Shown here: one piece after another, positions 25,201 to 33,629 of the stretch
Numbering within the stretch: the stretch's first letter is position 1
How the letters are laid out: the number at the start of each line of letters is the position of its first letter
DNA from: DAMCZI01 sp032095175
Lineage (GTDB): Bacteria; Bacillota; Clostridia; Clostridiales; Caloramatoraceae
NCBI GenBank assembly: GCA_032095175.1
Contig: DAMCZI010000002.1
Coordinates: 124,001-188,000, forward strand
Direction of reading: 5' to 3'
Length of the DNA: 64,000 nucleotides
Program-made: the position numbers and the translations under genes
The notes under the pieces: generated by a model
What the model saw: only the letters and a program-made list of their open reading frames with translations
Database searches by the model: none
What the model was told of the DNA's origin: nothing

Positions 25201-26070
25201 TCATTTGTCAGATAGAATATACGCCCTGTTGTTCTCACTGCTGTAACTTATATGGTTTCCTTCATCAGTTTTCTTATTGCCATAAACCCAAAAAACATAT
25301 CCTTCAACAGGCAATTCTTCATGATTAATCTGCTTAAATCCTTTATCAGTAATCAAATAGTTGTCAAAATCCTTTACTGCCCAATTCGAATAATCTCCAC
25401 TACATCTAACTGTATAGTAAGGATATTCTTCTCTTGGAATTGCTTTCTTTAAATCTAAATAATTTAGGCCATAGAAAAATTGTTCCTCACTGATTAATCT
25501 ATTATATTGAAGCCATTGATTTACCTTAGTTGGTTTTATAATATATTTACTTTTATCAGCATTATAATTTACTTTATACAAAACAATCCCTTTACTGTCA
25601 TTTGTCAGGAATGTGTATGATAGTCTATTTATGCTTCCTGTTTGCGCAAAATCAGCTTCAAAATCTTCAAACTTTGCATGCTCGTTGATCCCCATCTTTT
25701 GCTTTATTGCATTATAATCTGCATTTAAATCAATAGTATATATGTTGTTACTTGATGCACTTATTACTCGTTCCCTTTCAAAATATGACTTTTCAATAAA
25801 AGGAGTTAATATCCCACAAAAAAATACAAACAAGCCTAAATAAGCAATGGCTTTTTTCACAGACTTGTTAGTGTTAGGCCTAAAAATCGCTGCATAAACA
25901 ATAAATCCAACTGGCAATGCTAAACTATTAAAGTTAAACTTAAAACTACATAATAAGTAATAACCAATTAACTTTAGAATCAGAAACTCTTCATCATCAG
26001 TTTTATACCTTCTATAAATAAATATGAAAGCAATTAATACTATCGAAGTTGATAATATAGATACTAGCAT
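25201..26070 (-). CDS. Hypothetical membrane protein with large soluble C-terminal domain
   Basis: 289 residues. Three N-terminal hydrophobic helices (to about residue 90) followed by about 200 soluble residues with FEDFEADFAQTGSINRLSYTF and YPYYTVRCSGDYSNWAVKDF. GGGGGAAGG precedes the ATG. Flanked by attC-like sites at 24918 and 26217, so a single-gene cassette. No family recognised. Confidence 0.6.
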   Translation of the reverse strand: MLVSILSTSIVLIAFIFIYRRYKTDDEEFLILKLIGYYLLCSFKFNFNSLALPVGFIVYAAIFRPNTNKSVKKAIAYLGLFVFFCGILTPFIEKSYFERERVISASSNNIYTIDLNADYNAIKQKMGINEHAKFEDFEADFAQTGSINRLSYTFLTNDSKGIVLYKVNYNADKSKYIIKPTKVNQWLQYNRLISEEQFFYGLNYLDLKKAIPREEYPYYTVRCSGDYSNWAVKDFDNYLITDKGFKQINHEELPVEGYVFWVYGNKKTDEGNHISYSSENNRAYILSDK

Positions 26071-26216
26071 CTAACCTTCCCCCTAAAAACAATGATGTTT
26101 GTGTAACTTTCTATGCTATACGAGTTTAAGATCAAAACTGCTATATTAAATAATTCCACATTAATTAATTCAAATCTAAAAAACTCTCTTTAATTACTCT
26201 CTTACAACAAAGTTGC

Positions 26217-26334
26217 GTATAACGTTTCGCATCCCCGACGGCAATCAGCCATTTGTGAGGCTGATTGATGTGTTGTGGCTTCTTCAGAGGCTTGACCACG
26301 TGCAGCCACAACAAACGGGGATGCATTGTTATAC
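26217..26334 (-). repeat. attC-like site
   Basis: 118 bp. Cores GTATAAC and GTTATAC on the minus strand are exact inverted repeats. Outer arms GCATCCCCG/CGGGGATGC, side stem AATCAGCC/GGCTGATT, inner arms GTTGTGGCT/AGCCACAAC. One of the cleanest in the array. Confidence 0.9.
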
Positions 26335-26428
26335 GACGTGTAAGCTTAGACTAACTTTCTATATAATCAATAATTATTACTATCATTAATTCCATAGCTT
26401 AAATATTTTTCAATTTCTTCTTTATCAT

Positions 26429-26953
26429 TTAAATCACTACAATTCCAACATTCCAATCTACTAAAGTTAAATCTAATTTACCCAAATATTCAAGTACATT
26501 AGTAAACGTCTCTAAATGATTTTGATTTCTTGCAAAACCTGCAATCCAAATATTTTTAACTATTTCATTCTCATGTTCTAAAAAAATAGATAATTCCTTA
26601 AAACCATACCCTACTGTACTTTCGCATTCACAAGCATATGAACTATACCCTGTCTTTACACTATTAAATTTATGTAAGTAACATGAAATATTTTTATCTA
26701 TATTTTGAAATGAGATTTTCATATCGGCAGTAGGACATTGATTATCTTGACGAATATACATATCTGTGTACCCTATTCCATCACTATGCTCATCTGCAAA
26801 CTCCTGAATTTGCTCTATCTCCTTTAAGTATGAATCTCGGTTTGATGCAGTAACAATCTCAACCTGGCAATAATCATCTTCATGAAAAAAAATAAAATCA
26901 TCAGAATTATTAGCTTTTACTTTTTTCCTTCTGAAAATATAATCTAAAATCAT
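26429..26953 (-). CDS. Hypothetical protein (174 aa), 3' end possibly frameshifted
   Basis: 174 residues, soluble, acidic, with FHEDDYCQVEIVTASNRDSY and YSSYACECESTVGYGF. GGTGGAATATAG lies before the ATG. After TLVD the frame gives WNVGIVVI and stops, while another frame from the same point reads LECWNCSDLNDKEEIEKYLSYG before a stop near 26364, a more protein-like tail. A small frameshift near 26455 is possible. Single-gene cassette. Confidence 0.55.
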   Translation of the reverse strand: MILDYIFRRKKVKANNSDDFIFFHEDDYCQVEIVTASNRDSYLKEIEQIQEFADEHSDGIGYTDMYIRQDNQCPTADMKISFQNIDKNISCYLHKFNSVKTGYSSYACECESTVGYGFKELSIFLEHENEIVKNIWIAGFARNQNHLETFTNVLEYLGKLDLTLVDWNVGIVVI

Positions 26954-26996
26954 CTATATTCCACCTTCCGATTTATTTCTCAATTTTGAAGCATGT

Positions 26997-27121
26997 CTAT
27001 AACATCTCGCATTCAAGATGTTCCTGAACCTAGCCAGACCTAGCTTGGTAAAGGAATGTGCTTTAGCCTCTTCGAAGTTTGACCCTAAACAACCAATGAG
27101 AACTTGAGTGCTTTGTTAGGT
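26997..27121 (-). repeat. attC-like site
   Basis: 125 bp with cores ACCTAAC and GTTATAG on the minus strand. Arms GCATTCAAGATG, CTAGCCAGACCTAGCTTGG, GCTTTAGCC, as in the 20060 site. Confidence 0.8.
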
Positions 27122-27141
27122 GAAGTGGCGATGGGGCATTT

Positions 27142-28068
27142 CTATTTAAGAATTTCATATATGCTATCTGTTACTAGATTAGACTCAGTTAAGTGTATAA
27201 AGTGACCACTCTTTTTTGACTGAATCCATTTTGTCTTATTCGAAAAGTACAAATATTCCTTCATTATCTCCTGCCAAATTTGTTCAATCTTATCCGCAAC
27301 CTCTTTTGTAGCTCCGCCAAAATTCACAATTTCTTCAATTAAAACGCTAGAGCTATGAGTGAGTAGAGTTATTGGAATATCTGGGAAACCACTTTCTCCT
27401 TTCAATTCACTTATTTGATCATCAACATGAGACAAACGGTACTCTTCAAGTGCTGTTTTATAGTGGCTGGCCTTTGCTAACGAAGATAATATGTATTGCT
27501 CTGCTTCCTTTGAAAAGCCACTGTAATAATAGAAAGGAACCCCCTTTTTGAGTATGGGCTTCAACACTGATCCCAGTCCTATGCTACATAGTAAGACTCC
27601 AATCTTTAATGCCTTCGTCTTATCTACTCCACTTTGAGCAAACTCCTTTTTTGTTAGAAGATTAGAAAAACAACTATCGTTAGCTGACAATGGGTCGATT
27701 AAAACTATACCTCTTACCATGTTCGGATAATCGCGGGCAAATTGTTGAGCATATAGTCCTCCCTGAGAATGTCCTACTATTGTTATATTCTCAACAAGAT
27801 TCAACTTCTCCAATAGAACATGCAATTCTTTTGCAACATTCTTCGGAGTTCTCGGCAATTTTGACAATGAGCTTTTCCCATAACCAGCACGATCATATGT
27901 AAGAACAACAGCATATTCGCTAACAGCTTCCGCTATGTGCCACCACTCAGAACTACATGAACCAAGAGCATTTTCAATGACTACAGTATTATCTTTTCCC
28001 TCTCCAAATAATCGATAGTTTAATTTTGCAGAACCTATGTCCACAGTTTTTGATGCTTTTATCTCCAT
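27142..28068 (-). CDS. Alpha/beta hydrolase
   Basis: 308 residues. LTYDRAGYGKSS and the nucleophile elbow GHSQGG (about residue 110) with LIDPLSAND identify the fold; a His near the end in KKSGHFIHLTE completes the triad. GGAGTG precedes the ATG. Members are esterases, lipases or C-C hydrolases; the substrate is unknown. Single-gene cassette with clean attC sites on both sides. Confidence 0.85.
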   Translation of the reverse strand: MEIKASKTVDIGSAKLNYRLFGEGKDNTVVIENALGSCSSEWWHIAEAVSEYAVVLTYDRAGYGKSSLSKLPRTPKNVAKELHVLLEKLNLVENITIVGHSQGGLYAQQFARDYPNMVRGIVLIDPLSANDSCFSNLLTKKEFAQSGVDKTKALKIGVLLCSIGLGSVLKPILKKGVPFYYYSGFSKEAEQYILSSLAKASHYKTALEEYRLSHVDDQISELKGESGFPDIPITLLTHSSSVLIEEIVNFGGATKEVADKIEQIWQEIMKEYLYFSNKTKWIQSKKSGHFIHLTESNLVTDSIYEILK

Positions 28069-28105
28069 TTTGGTTCACTCCTATTTGAATTCTCCTAGTC
28101 ATTTC

Positions 28106-28224
28106 ACCTAACGTTCCGTGTCCCCGACGTTTTTCAAGCCATTCATGTGCTTGGAAAATGTGTTGTGGCTTCTCCGAAGGCTTGCCCCATAATAACCACA
28201 ACGAATGAGGACACAGTGTTAGAC
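28106..28224 (-). repeat. attC site, consensus type
   Basis: 119 bp. Minus-strand cores GTCTAAC (RYYYAAC) and GTTAGGT (GTTRRRY) match the integron consensus fully. Arms: TGTCCTC/GGGGACA, CAAGC...GCTTG side stem, GTTGTGG/CCACAAC. This is the reference site for the array. Confidence 0.92.
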
Positions 28225-28235
28225 AACGCTTAATG

Positions 28236-28856
28236 TTAGCTAATCCTCATATCTCCTACTATTCTTACATCAGCTGGTAAATTTGTTGGATGTGAGAAAT
28301 GTATACTATGAAATTTCCAATCGCTATTACATCTCAATAAAACTGCAGTAAATCTAAATGGTCTAACTACTTCTTCACCAAGGTTAAAATCATACAAACT
28401 CATTGAAATAGTTCTTAATGTATCTATCACTTTATCTTTTGATTCTATATCTGAATCTATACTTTCTTTGATTTTATTCAAACATTTTTCGTATACTCTA
28501 GATTCGCTAAGTTTACTATGTAAGAATCCCTCTGTAGTGACCCATGCAACATCTCCTAATGAAGAAACCGTAGCTCCATCAATATCAAGGACTACATTGG
28601 CCCAATACTTCCAGTCTGAACCAATCAGATTCTTAATTTCCTCTTTACCATTACACCATTCTGAATCTGCTGTTCCAACTATTAATGAATCGTTGTCATT
28701 TATAAAAAGCTCCTCTACAAATTCATCCAATGCATCCAAATCTCTCTTCGTATAACCCTCTTGGAATCGTGTTAATGTTAATCTGACATTTTGCTGCACA
28801 TCTTCACAAGCGTTTCCTCTAATCAGTACTCTACTTTTGTTATCATAAATCAACAT
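28236..28856 (-). CDS. NTF2/SnoaL-like domain protein
   Basis: 206 residues from ATG 28856, with GGGGGATTTC upstream; earlier in-frame ATG lacks a site. LTRFQEGYTKRDLDALDEFVEELF and WVTTEGFLHSK, ending FHSIHFSHP, resemble the SnoaL-like/NTF2 cone fold used by small hydrolases and calcium/calmodulin kinase association-type proteins. A middle insertion (about 125-165) is unusual for the fold. Role unknown. Single-gene cassette. Confidence 0.6.
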   Translation of the reverse strand: MLIYDNKSRVLIRGNACEDVQQNVRLTLTRFQEGYTKRDLDALDEFVEELFINDNDSLIVGTADSEWCNGKEEIKNLIGSDWKYWANVVLDIDGATVSSLGDVAWVTTEGFLHSKLSESRVYEKCLNKIKESIDSDIESKDKVIDTLRTISMSLYDFNLGEEVVRPFRFTAVLLRCNSDWKFHSIHFSHPTNLPADVRIVGDMRIS

Positions 28857-28908
28857 AAGAAATCCCCCTAATTTTAAAATTTGCATATCATTAATTGTAA
28901 AAAGTGTT

Positions 28909-29033
28909 GTCTAACGTTGACGCATTGCAGACGTTTTAATTACTTAGCCAGACTTAGCTTAGTAATTAAAATGTGTGTTGGTCTGCCCCAGAGCTTGACC
29001 TCCTCCAGCACGAACTGCAATGCTTTGTTATAT
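28909..29033 (-). repeat. attC-like site
   Basis: 125 bp. Minus strand ATATAAC and GTTAGAC cores; GCATTGCAGACG/CTGCAATGC outer arms; TTAATTACTTAGCC/TTAGTAATTAA side stem; GTTGGTCTG and CCAGCAC inner arms. Ends immediately before the stop of the TIM-barrel gene. Confidence 0.88.
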
Positions 29034-29849
29034 TTAGTAGCTGCAATCTCCTAAGGAATACCCTAGCTTCTTCAACTCTTTTACCGACTGTTCTAATCCT
29101 TCTATTGTTTTAGTTTCAATTACGCATGTAGCCCCTGTCTTTTCAGCTATACTTAATTTTTCTTCTATATTAATATCCCCACTAAACAATGACAGATGAT
29201 TATCTTTACCTTTTGCATCATGAATATGCATATGCTTAAGTTTATTTATATTGTCTATAATAAGTCTTTTATCAATTTCACCACTTGAATAATCATGTCC
29301 GATGTCCCAAGTTAGTACAAATTTATCACTTATTAATAGTTCAGATACTGCTTTTAATATAAAATTGAAGTTATATATTCCTGTGTTTTCTATAGAAATT
29401 TTGATGCTACTGTCTCCTATCCATTCCTCAACAAGCATTCTAAAATTTAATATACTATTATAGAATTCATTAAAGTACTTTTCATATAGATATATCTTAT
29501 AATGTGGCATTTTAAAATAAATACCTAGATTCATATGTATATTAATAATCGGCGATTTTATTATCTTTGAAATTTCTATAACTTCTCTTACTATATCTAA
29601 ATGTACTTTTTTTATCTTTTCATTGAAACTTGTAATATCTATATCCTCAGGAAGATGAAAAGTAAAATAAACTTTTTCTTTTCTTTGTATTTCAATTAAT
29701 TCACTTATATCTATTTTCTCTATCTGAAATTGTGGTAAATTCATATTCAATTCAATAAAGTTTAACCCTAGTTCTTTACACAATTTAATATTATCTTCAA
29801 GTGAATCAAGTTCTACTAATGTAGGCATACCAAATATAATTTTTTTCAT
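29034..29849 (-). CDS. Sugar phosphate isomerase/epimerase-like TIM barrel
   Basis: 271 residues of the xylose-isomerase-like/AP endonuclease 2 superfamily: FGMPTLVELDSLEDNI and FIELNMNLP at the start, INIHMNLG, SIENTGIYNF, LTWDIGHDYSSG and HIHDAKGKDNHLS supplying metal-binding Glu, His and Asp. Members isomerise sugars or cut DNA; the short GDINIEE and lack of DNA-binding loops favour sugar or inositol-type substrates. Single-gene cassette. Confidence 0.75.
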   Translation of the reverse strand: MKKIIFGMPTLVELDSLEDNIKLCKELGLNFIELNMNLPQFQIEKIDISELIEIQRKEKVYFTFHLPEDIDITSFNEKIKKVHLDIVREVIEISKIIKSPIINIHMNLGIYFKMPHYKIYLYEKYFNEFYNSILNFRMLVEEWIGDSSIKISIENTGIYNFNFILKAVSELLISDKFVLTWDIGHDYSSGEIDKRLIIDNINKLKHMHIHDAKGKDNHLSLFSGDINIEEKLSIAEKTGATCVIETKTIEGLEQSVKELKKLGYSLGDCSY

Positions 29850-29931
29850 AATTTTGCTCTCCTATTAATTATTATTAATGAAAAAAACTTATTATTTCTA
29901 CCCCAAATGAATACCCTGAAGCAGCTATTGC

Positions 29932-30123
29932 ATATAACGTTCCTTGTTACCGACGTTCCTGAACCGGACCTGCAAGGAATACCCTAAAGCGTACTTGCAC
30001 CGGTGAAGGAATGTGCCTTGGCTGCTTATAGAATTCCTTTCTCATTTAAGAATACATTTGAATACTTTTGTTTTCTCCCATTTAAAAAGTTTTGCCAAGG
30101 CCAACGGTAGCATTCTGTTATAT
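29932..30123 (-). repeat. Long attC-like site (192 bp)
   Basis: Minus strand cores ATATAAC and GTTATAT. Arms TTGTTACCGACG...CGGTAGCA outside, CCTTGGC/GCCAAGG inside, with an extended AT-rich variable loop that makes it the longest site in the window. Confidence 0.8.
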
Positions 30124-30226
30124 GATGTTTTAAGCCTTTTAGTATACATATGTGTAAGGTTTCTTTACATGTAGTTTACAATATTGAAAGTTATCGAGCT
30201 TATTGTTCAAATTCCCATTATCCCCA

Positions 30227-30945
30227 TTAGTTGCATGTTCCCTCAAGATATTCTAAATATTTTAATATTGCAATTTCACTCTCTTGAGGATATACAAATT
30301 CAAATTCATTTGCTACACCTATTGCAATTTCCTTAAATAGCTTAATCATTATCATTAATGATTCCCATATCTCAGAATACTCTGCTCTTGGATATGTCTT
30401 TTTATACATATCATATAATCGCTCATCTAAGTACTTTTTATAATACTTTCCCAATTTACCTGCAGTAACAGAAAAATCATTATGGATTCCAATATACCAT
30501 TCAATCATCCTATTTAGCATATCTCGTGCAGCTATGTTCAATAAAAACATAGCATATGAAATTTCATCACGCATAATGCCTTTACCTATATTCTGAAGTT
30601 CCCAAAAAAATTCTGCACATGTGTCATTGTAAGTCTTTTCATTAGGTATCTTTATCATAAACACATCAGTACTTTCACCTGTTATATCTGGAAGGTAATA
30701 TTTATTACATTTGATTATATTATTAGTGAACTGTTAATAACCCTTTCACCAAAGCACTCTCTATAGTAATCTGAATCATGATATTTATCTATTTCATTCA
30801 CAACAAATATAATGTCATAATCTTGATATATATCTTTATTTACTGTTTTATCTGCTCTTGAACCATATAAAACAACTGCTTGTATATTTTCATCTTCATT
30901 GGCAACATTAATAATCATATCCAACATTTCTTTTTCATTTCTCAT
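30227..30945 (-). pseudogene. AadE-like aminoglycoside 6-adenylyltransferase with internal deletion
   Basis: The N-terminal part (30945 to 30715) reads MRNEKEMLDMIINVANEDEN, VVLYGSRADKT and DYDIIFVV: the G-S...D-x-D nucleotidyltransferase motif of ANT(6). The C-terminal part (about 30710 to 30227) reads NKYYLPDITGESTD...KIPNEKTYNDTCAEFFWELQ through RDMLNRMIEWYIGI, in another frame. Compared with the family's near-290 residues, some 70 residues between the parts are missing, with a frame change. The gene is dead. Confidence 0.8.
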
Positions 30946-31081
30946 AATCTCAATTCACCTAATTAAATTTATACTATTAATTTGAAGCTTAACATTTTCC
31001 TACAATTATGAATTATTCTTTGTGTCACAAAAATAAAAATCATTTATTGCGTAAACAAAACTTCTATAAGCTTAAAATTTC

Positions 31082-31195
31082 ATATAACGTTTCGAATTGC
31101 AGACGTGTCTTAGCCCGTTCACGAGGCTAAGACATGTATGCTGGCCTACCCGATAGCTTGACCCTACCAGCACGAACGGCCATTCATTGTTATCT
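31082..31195 (-). repeat. attC-like site
   Basis: 114 bp. Minus cores AGATAAC and GTTATAT. AATTGCAGACG, CTTAGCC/GGCTAAG side stem, GCTGGCC and CCAGCAC inner arms, AACGGCCATTC right arm. Confidence 0.85.
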
Positions 31196-31326
31196 GCTGT
31201 ACTCTCTTTCACTATACTATTTTCGATATTCACTCATAAGTTCCAATCACAGACAGATTAAATCACAATTTAAACAAGTTGTATCTAAATAAAATTAACA
31301 CTATGCCCATCTATTCTAAGTTTTAA

Positions 31327-31674
31327 TTAGACTATGTTTTCCCCTAATAGTATTTTCGGCATGGTTGTTAAACATCTATTAAATCTCTTGTAATATTTTT
31401 CAAGTCCCGCCTTTGTAAGTTCTCCGTGTATCACTTCATTTTCGAGTATCCAAACAAGCATATATGTAACTTTACCTTGAAATCTTGTTAATTTGATAGG
31501 TGGTTCTCCATTTTTTGCTGCATTGAAATCTGTTTGTCTATGGGTACGCTTAATATATTTCACATCAATTACCCCTGGATGTGATTTGTAAAACTCAGCA
31601 ACTTCTTTAACTAGTTCTTCAAATTCTTCTTGCTTATCAATTTTAACTTCATATATGCATATTTCATTAAACAT
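31327..31674 (-). CDS. Antibiotic biosynthesis monooxygenase-like (dimeric alpha-beta barrel) protein
   Basis: 115 residues from ATG 31674, with GGAGATGATTTTA upstream; the longer frame to 31761 includes attC-adjacent DNA and lacks a start signal. FNEICIYEVKIDKQEEFEEL, FYKSHPGVIDVKYIKR and TYMLVWILEN fit the ABM/ferredoxin-like barrel. Such proteins are heme-degrading or monooxygenase-like, or just bind small molecules. Single-gene cassette. Confidence 0.6.
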   Translation of the reverse strand: MFNEICIYEVKIDKQEEFEELVKEVAEFYKSHPGVIDVKYIKRTHRQTDFNAAKNGEPPIKLTRFQGKVTYMLVWILENEVIHGELTKAGLEKYYKRFNRCLTTMPKILLGENIV

Positions 31675-31775
31675 TAAAATCATCTCCTTTAAATTGGATT
31701 CATTATATCTACCTGTTATGTCTCTATCCCTAAAACAATGAAACGGGAATAACACTTTCATAAAGAGAGTATTTC

Positions 31776-31894
31776 AGATAACGTTTTGCATGGCAGACGT
31801 GTCTGAAATAGGCGATAGCCGTATTGAAGACATGTGTGCTGGGCTGCTTAAGAGCTTAACCTTCTCCAGCACGAACTGCCATGCGTTGTTAGCT
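31776..31894 (-). repeat. attC-like site
   Basis: 119 bp. Minus cores AGCTAAC and GTTATCT; GCATGGCAGACG/CTGCCATGC outer arms pair perfectly; GTGCTGG and CCAGCAC inner arms. Immediately precedes (on the minus strand follows) the RibD-like gene. Confidence 0.88.
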
Positions 31895-31937
31895 GGAGTC
31901 CGACACCACTAAACTTGCGATTGTCACTAAATAAAAA

Positions 31938-32468
31938 TTATTTTACCTCATAATGGAGTTCAACAAATTGATTGAATTTCCTTATATTCCTTAACTTCAG
32001 TTCCAATTCAAAATCATTTTTCTTGAATAACTCTATTCCATGACCTATTAGTGTAGGTGCAATAGTAATAATAAACTCGTCAACTAACCTTTCTTTAATA
32101 AAAGAGTGTAATAGGTTCCCACCACCAACAAGCCATATGTTTCCTCCATCCAGTCTTTTAATTTTATTTGTAAATTCCACTACATCTTGATTTATAAATT
32201 CTACATTTTCATTCTTACCACTTTCTGTTTTAGAAAATACATAACACTTTTTATTCTTATAGGGAAAATCACCATTCTCTTGTTCAATAATCCAATCATA
32301 GGTTCTTCTTCCAATTAGAATAGTATCAACTGTATTGTAGAATTCAGAATATCCATTATCTCCTTCACCTTCAGTTTTAAATAACCATTCCAAGGAGTCA
32401 TCTTCTGTTGCTATATAGCCATCTAAACTTGTTGCGATATATAAAACTAATTTTCTTTTGCTTAACAT
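31938..32468 (-). CDS. RibD/dihydrofolate reductase-like reductase
   Basis: 176 residues from ATG 32468, behind GGAGG. LVLYIATSLDGYIATEDDSLEW, DTILIGRRTYDWI and IWLVGGGNLLHSF are the conserved blocks of the RibD C-terminal/DHFR-like family (YwjB, YyaP type). The family reduces pteridine or pyrimidine substrates with NADPH; whether it confers trimethoprim tolerance is unknown. First gene of the array next to the integrase remnant at 32.7 kb. Confidence 0.8.
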   Translation of the reverse strand: MLSKRKLVLYIATSLDGYIATEDDSLEWLFKTEGEGDNGYSEFYNTVDTILIGRRTYDWIIEQENGDFPYKNKKCYVFSKTESGKNENVEFINQDVVEFTNKIKRLDGGNIWLVGGGNLLHSFIKERLVDEFIITIAPTLIGHGIELFKKNDFELELKLRNIRKFNQFVELHYEVK

Positions 32469-32610
32469 CCACAAACCTCCATACTTTCAATGTTTTATCT
32501 AATTTAAAATATAATTAGTGAACAATAAATTACTGAGACATCTTGAATTAGTATTATGGTTTTAAGTCTTTTCAAACACCTACATTAATACTCTCTTCCT
32601 TTAGGATTAC

Positions 32611-32691
32611 AGCTAACTAGTGTATTTCTGCATCCATGTCGTGCTATACGCGTATAGCACGACATAGTGTCGTGTATATTTGCATTTAGCT
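32611..32691 (-). repeat. Short palindromic attC-like site, copy 2
   Basis: 81 bp; minus cores AGCTAAA and GTTAGCT. The centre (CATGTCGTGCTATACG and its inverted complement) is a perfect palindrome of about 30 bases. Beyond it the bases TGATTATCC still match the nitroreductase cassette, so the site is a leftover of that cassette joined to the integrase remnant. Confidence 0.7.
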
Positions 32692-32708
32692 GATTATCCG
32701 CCCCCTTT

Positions 32709-33007
32709 TTATTTAATTTCAACCCTACTTAATATTCTATCCAATGGGCTTTGAATGTTGGAAATACTTTTTTCTGTTACGTGGGTGTATATCTCTGTTG
32801 CCTTGGAACTCTGATGCCCTAGTAATTCTTTTATGTACCTCAAATCAGTACCATTCTCTAAAAGATGTGTTGCAAAGGAGTATCTATGACATTGAAATGA
32901 GATGTTCTTTCTTATTCCTGTTTTTCACAGGCAGCTTCAAAAAACCTTTGGACATATGTTCTATAGGAAGTATAACCACAACTGTATATCTTGTGCTTAT
33001 ATGACAT
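32709..33007 (-). pseudogene. Integron-integrase-like tyrosine recombinase remnant (copy 1)
   Basis: The C-terminal half reads KTGIRKNISFQCHRYSFATH, LLENGTDLRYIKELLGHQSS, KATEIYTHVTEKSISNIQSP then LDRILSRVEIK and stop, the typical end of a tyrosine recombinase of the integron type (LLGH box and Tyr nucleophile intact). The first His of H-x-x-R is Gln. Upstream the frame breaks: GAAAAAC here, GAAAAAAC in the 22.5-kb copy, so one A was lost. The N-terminal domain is absent. Same strand as the cassettes. Confidence 0.8.
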
Positions 33008-33085
33008 TTTATCAAATTAATGGCTGAAATCATTATACTATTCCCTATAATAAACTTCAACTTTACTAATACACACAATGAAAAA
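33008..33085 (-). repeat. Non-coding block shared with 22635-22725
   Basis: Nearly identical stretch between the integrase remnant and the MazG terminator; see the other copy. It shows that the truncation of the integrase predates the duplication. Confidence 0.75.
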
Positions 33086-33115
33086 AGGATAACATCAAAA
33101 GATTTATTATCCTTT
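33081..33115 (-). terminator. Terminator after mazG-like gene
   Basis: AAAGGATAA/TTATCCTTT stem with TTTTTT after it on the minus strand. Confidence 0.7.
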
Positions 33116-33127
33116 AACATCATCCTC

Positions 33128-33433
33128 TTATAAATTCTCCACCTTTACAAATTTACCATCAACTTCTTTGTAAACTCGTTTTTTATTCTTATCAATCTTT
33201 TTTAGAATCTCGTCCTCAAGGTCTATACCGAGTATTTCGGATATACCTAGAAGATAGATTGCTATGTCTGCAAGTTCCTCTCCAAGGTCAGGAAGCTTTT
33301 TATAGTATGCTTGAACTGCTTCGCCAACTTCACCGTACAAAAGACAGAACTCCACGTTTAAGTCCGTTACATTGAAGCCTTTGTTTAATTTATTCTGGTA
33401 GACATCCTTTTGAATCTTCTTTAAATCAATCAT
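33128..33433 (-). CDS. MazG-like nucleotide pyrophosphohydrolase (copy 2)
   Basis: 101 residues from ATG 33433, behind GGGGGATTGG. Same E-x-x-E and E-x-x-D motifs as the gene at 8177 (over 90 percent identical by eye). It lies between purD and the accessory region and so may be the ancestral chromosomal copy, marking the insertion boundary. Role probably hydrolysis of non-canonical or surplus NTPs. Confidence 0.85.
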   Translation of the reverse strand: MIDLKKIQKDVYQNKLNKGFNVTDLNVEFCLLYGEVGEAVQAYYKKLPDLGEELADIAIYLLGISEILGIDLEDEILKKIDKNKKRVYKEVDGKFVKVENL

Positions 33434-33581
33434 TAGCCAATCCCCCGAAAAAAAATTTATCCTATGCATAGGAAATATATATTTATATTATCACAATGTG
33501 AAACCTTTTAAAATTCTTATTTAATAATACCTACAATATGATTAAGTAATATATGCTTTAGAAATGCATGACACACAACAA

Positions 33582-33614
33582 ATGGCAAGTCTGATAACTC
33601 CTATCAGGCTTGCC
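33582..33614 (-). terminator. Hairpin at the end of the purine operon
   Basis: TGGCAAG...CTTGCCA stem with an inner CTGATA/TATCAG stem, 16 bp past the purD stop. The following T-run is weak. Confidence 0.6.
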
Positions 33615-33629
33615 ACTTACTTATCTCAA

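Noticed and set aside
32611..32691. Candidate attI site next to the integrase remnant
   Set aside because: Its copy at 20819 follows the nitroreductase gene as an attC would, and TGATTATCC from that cassette is still joined to it here. It is better explained as a displaced attC.
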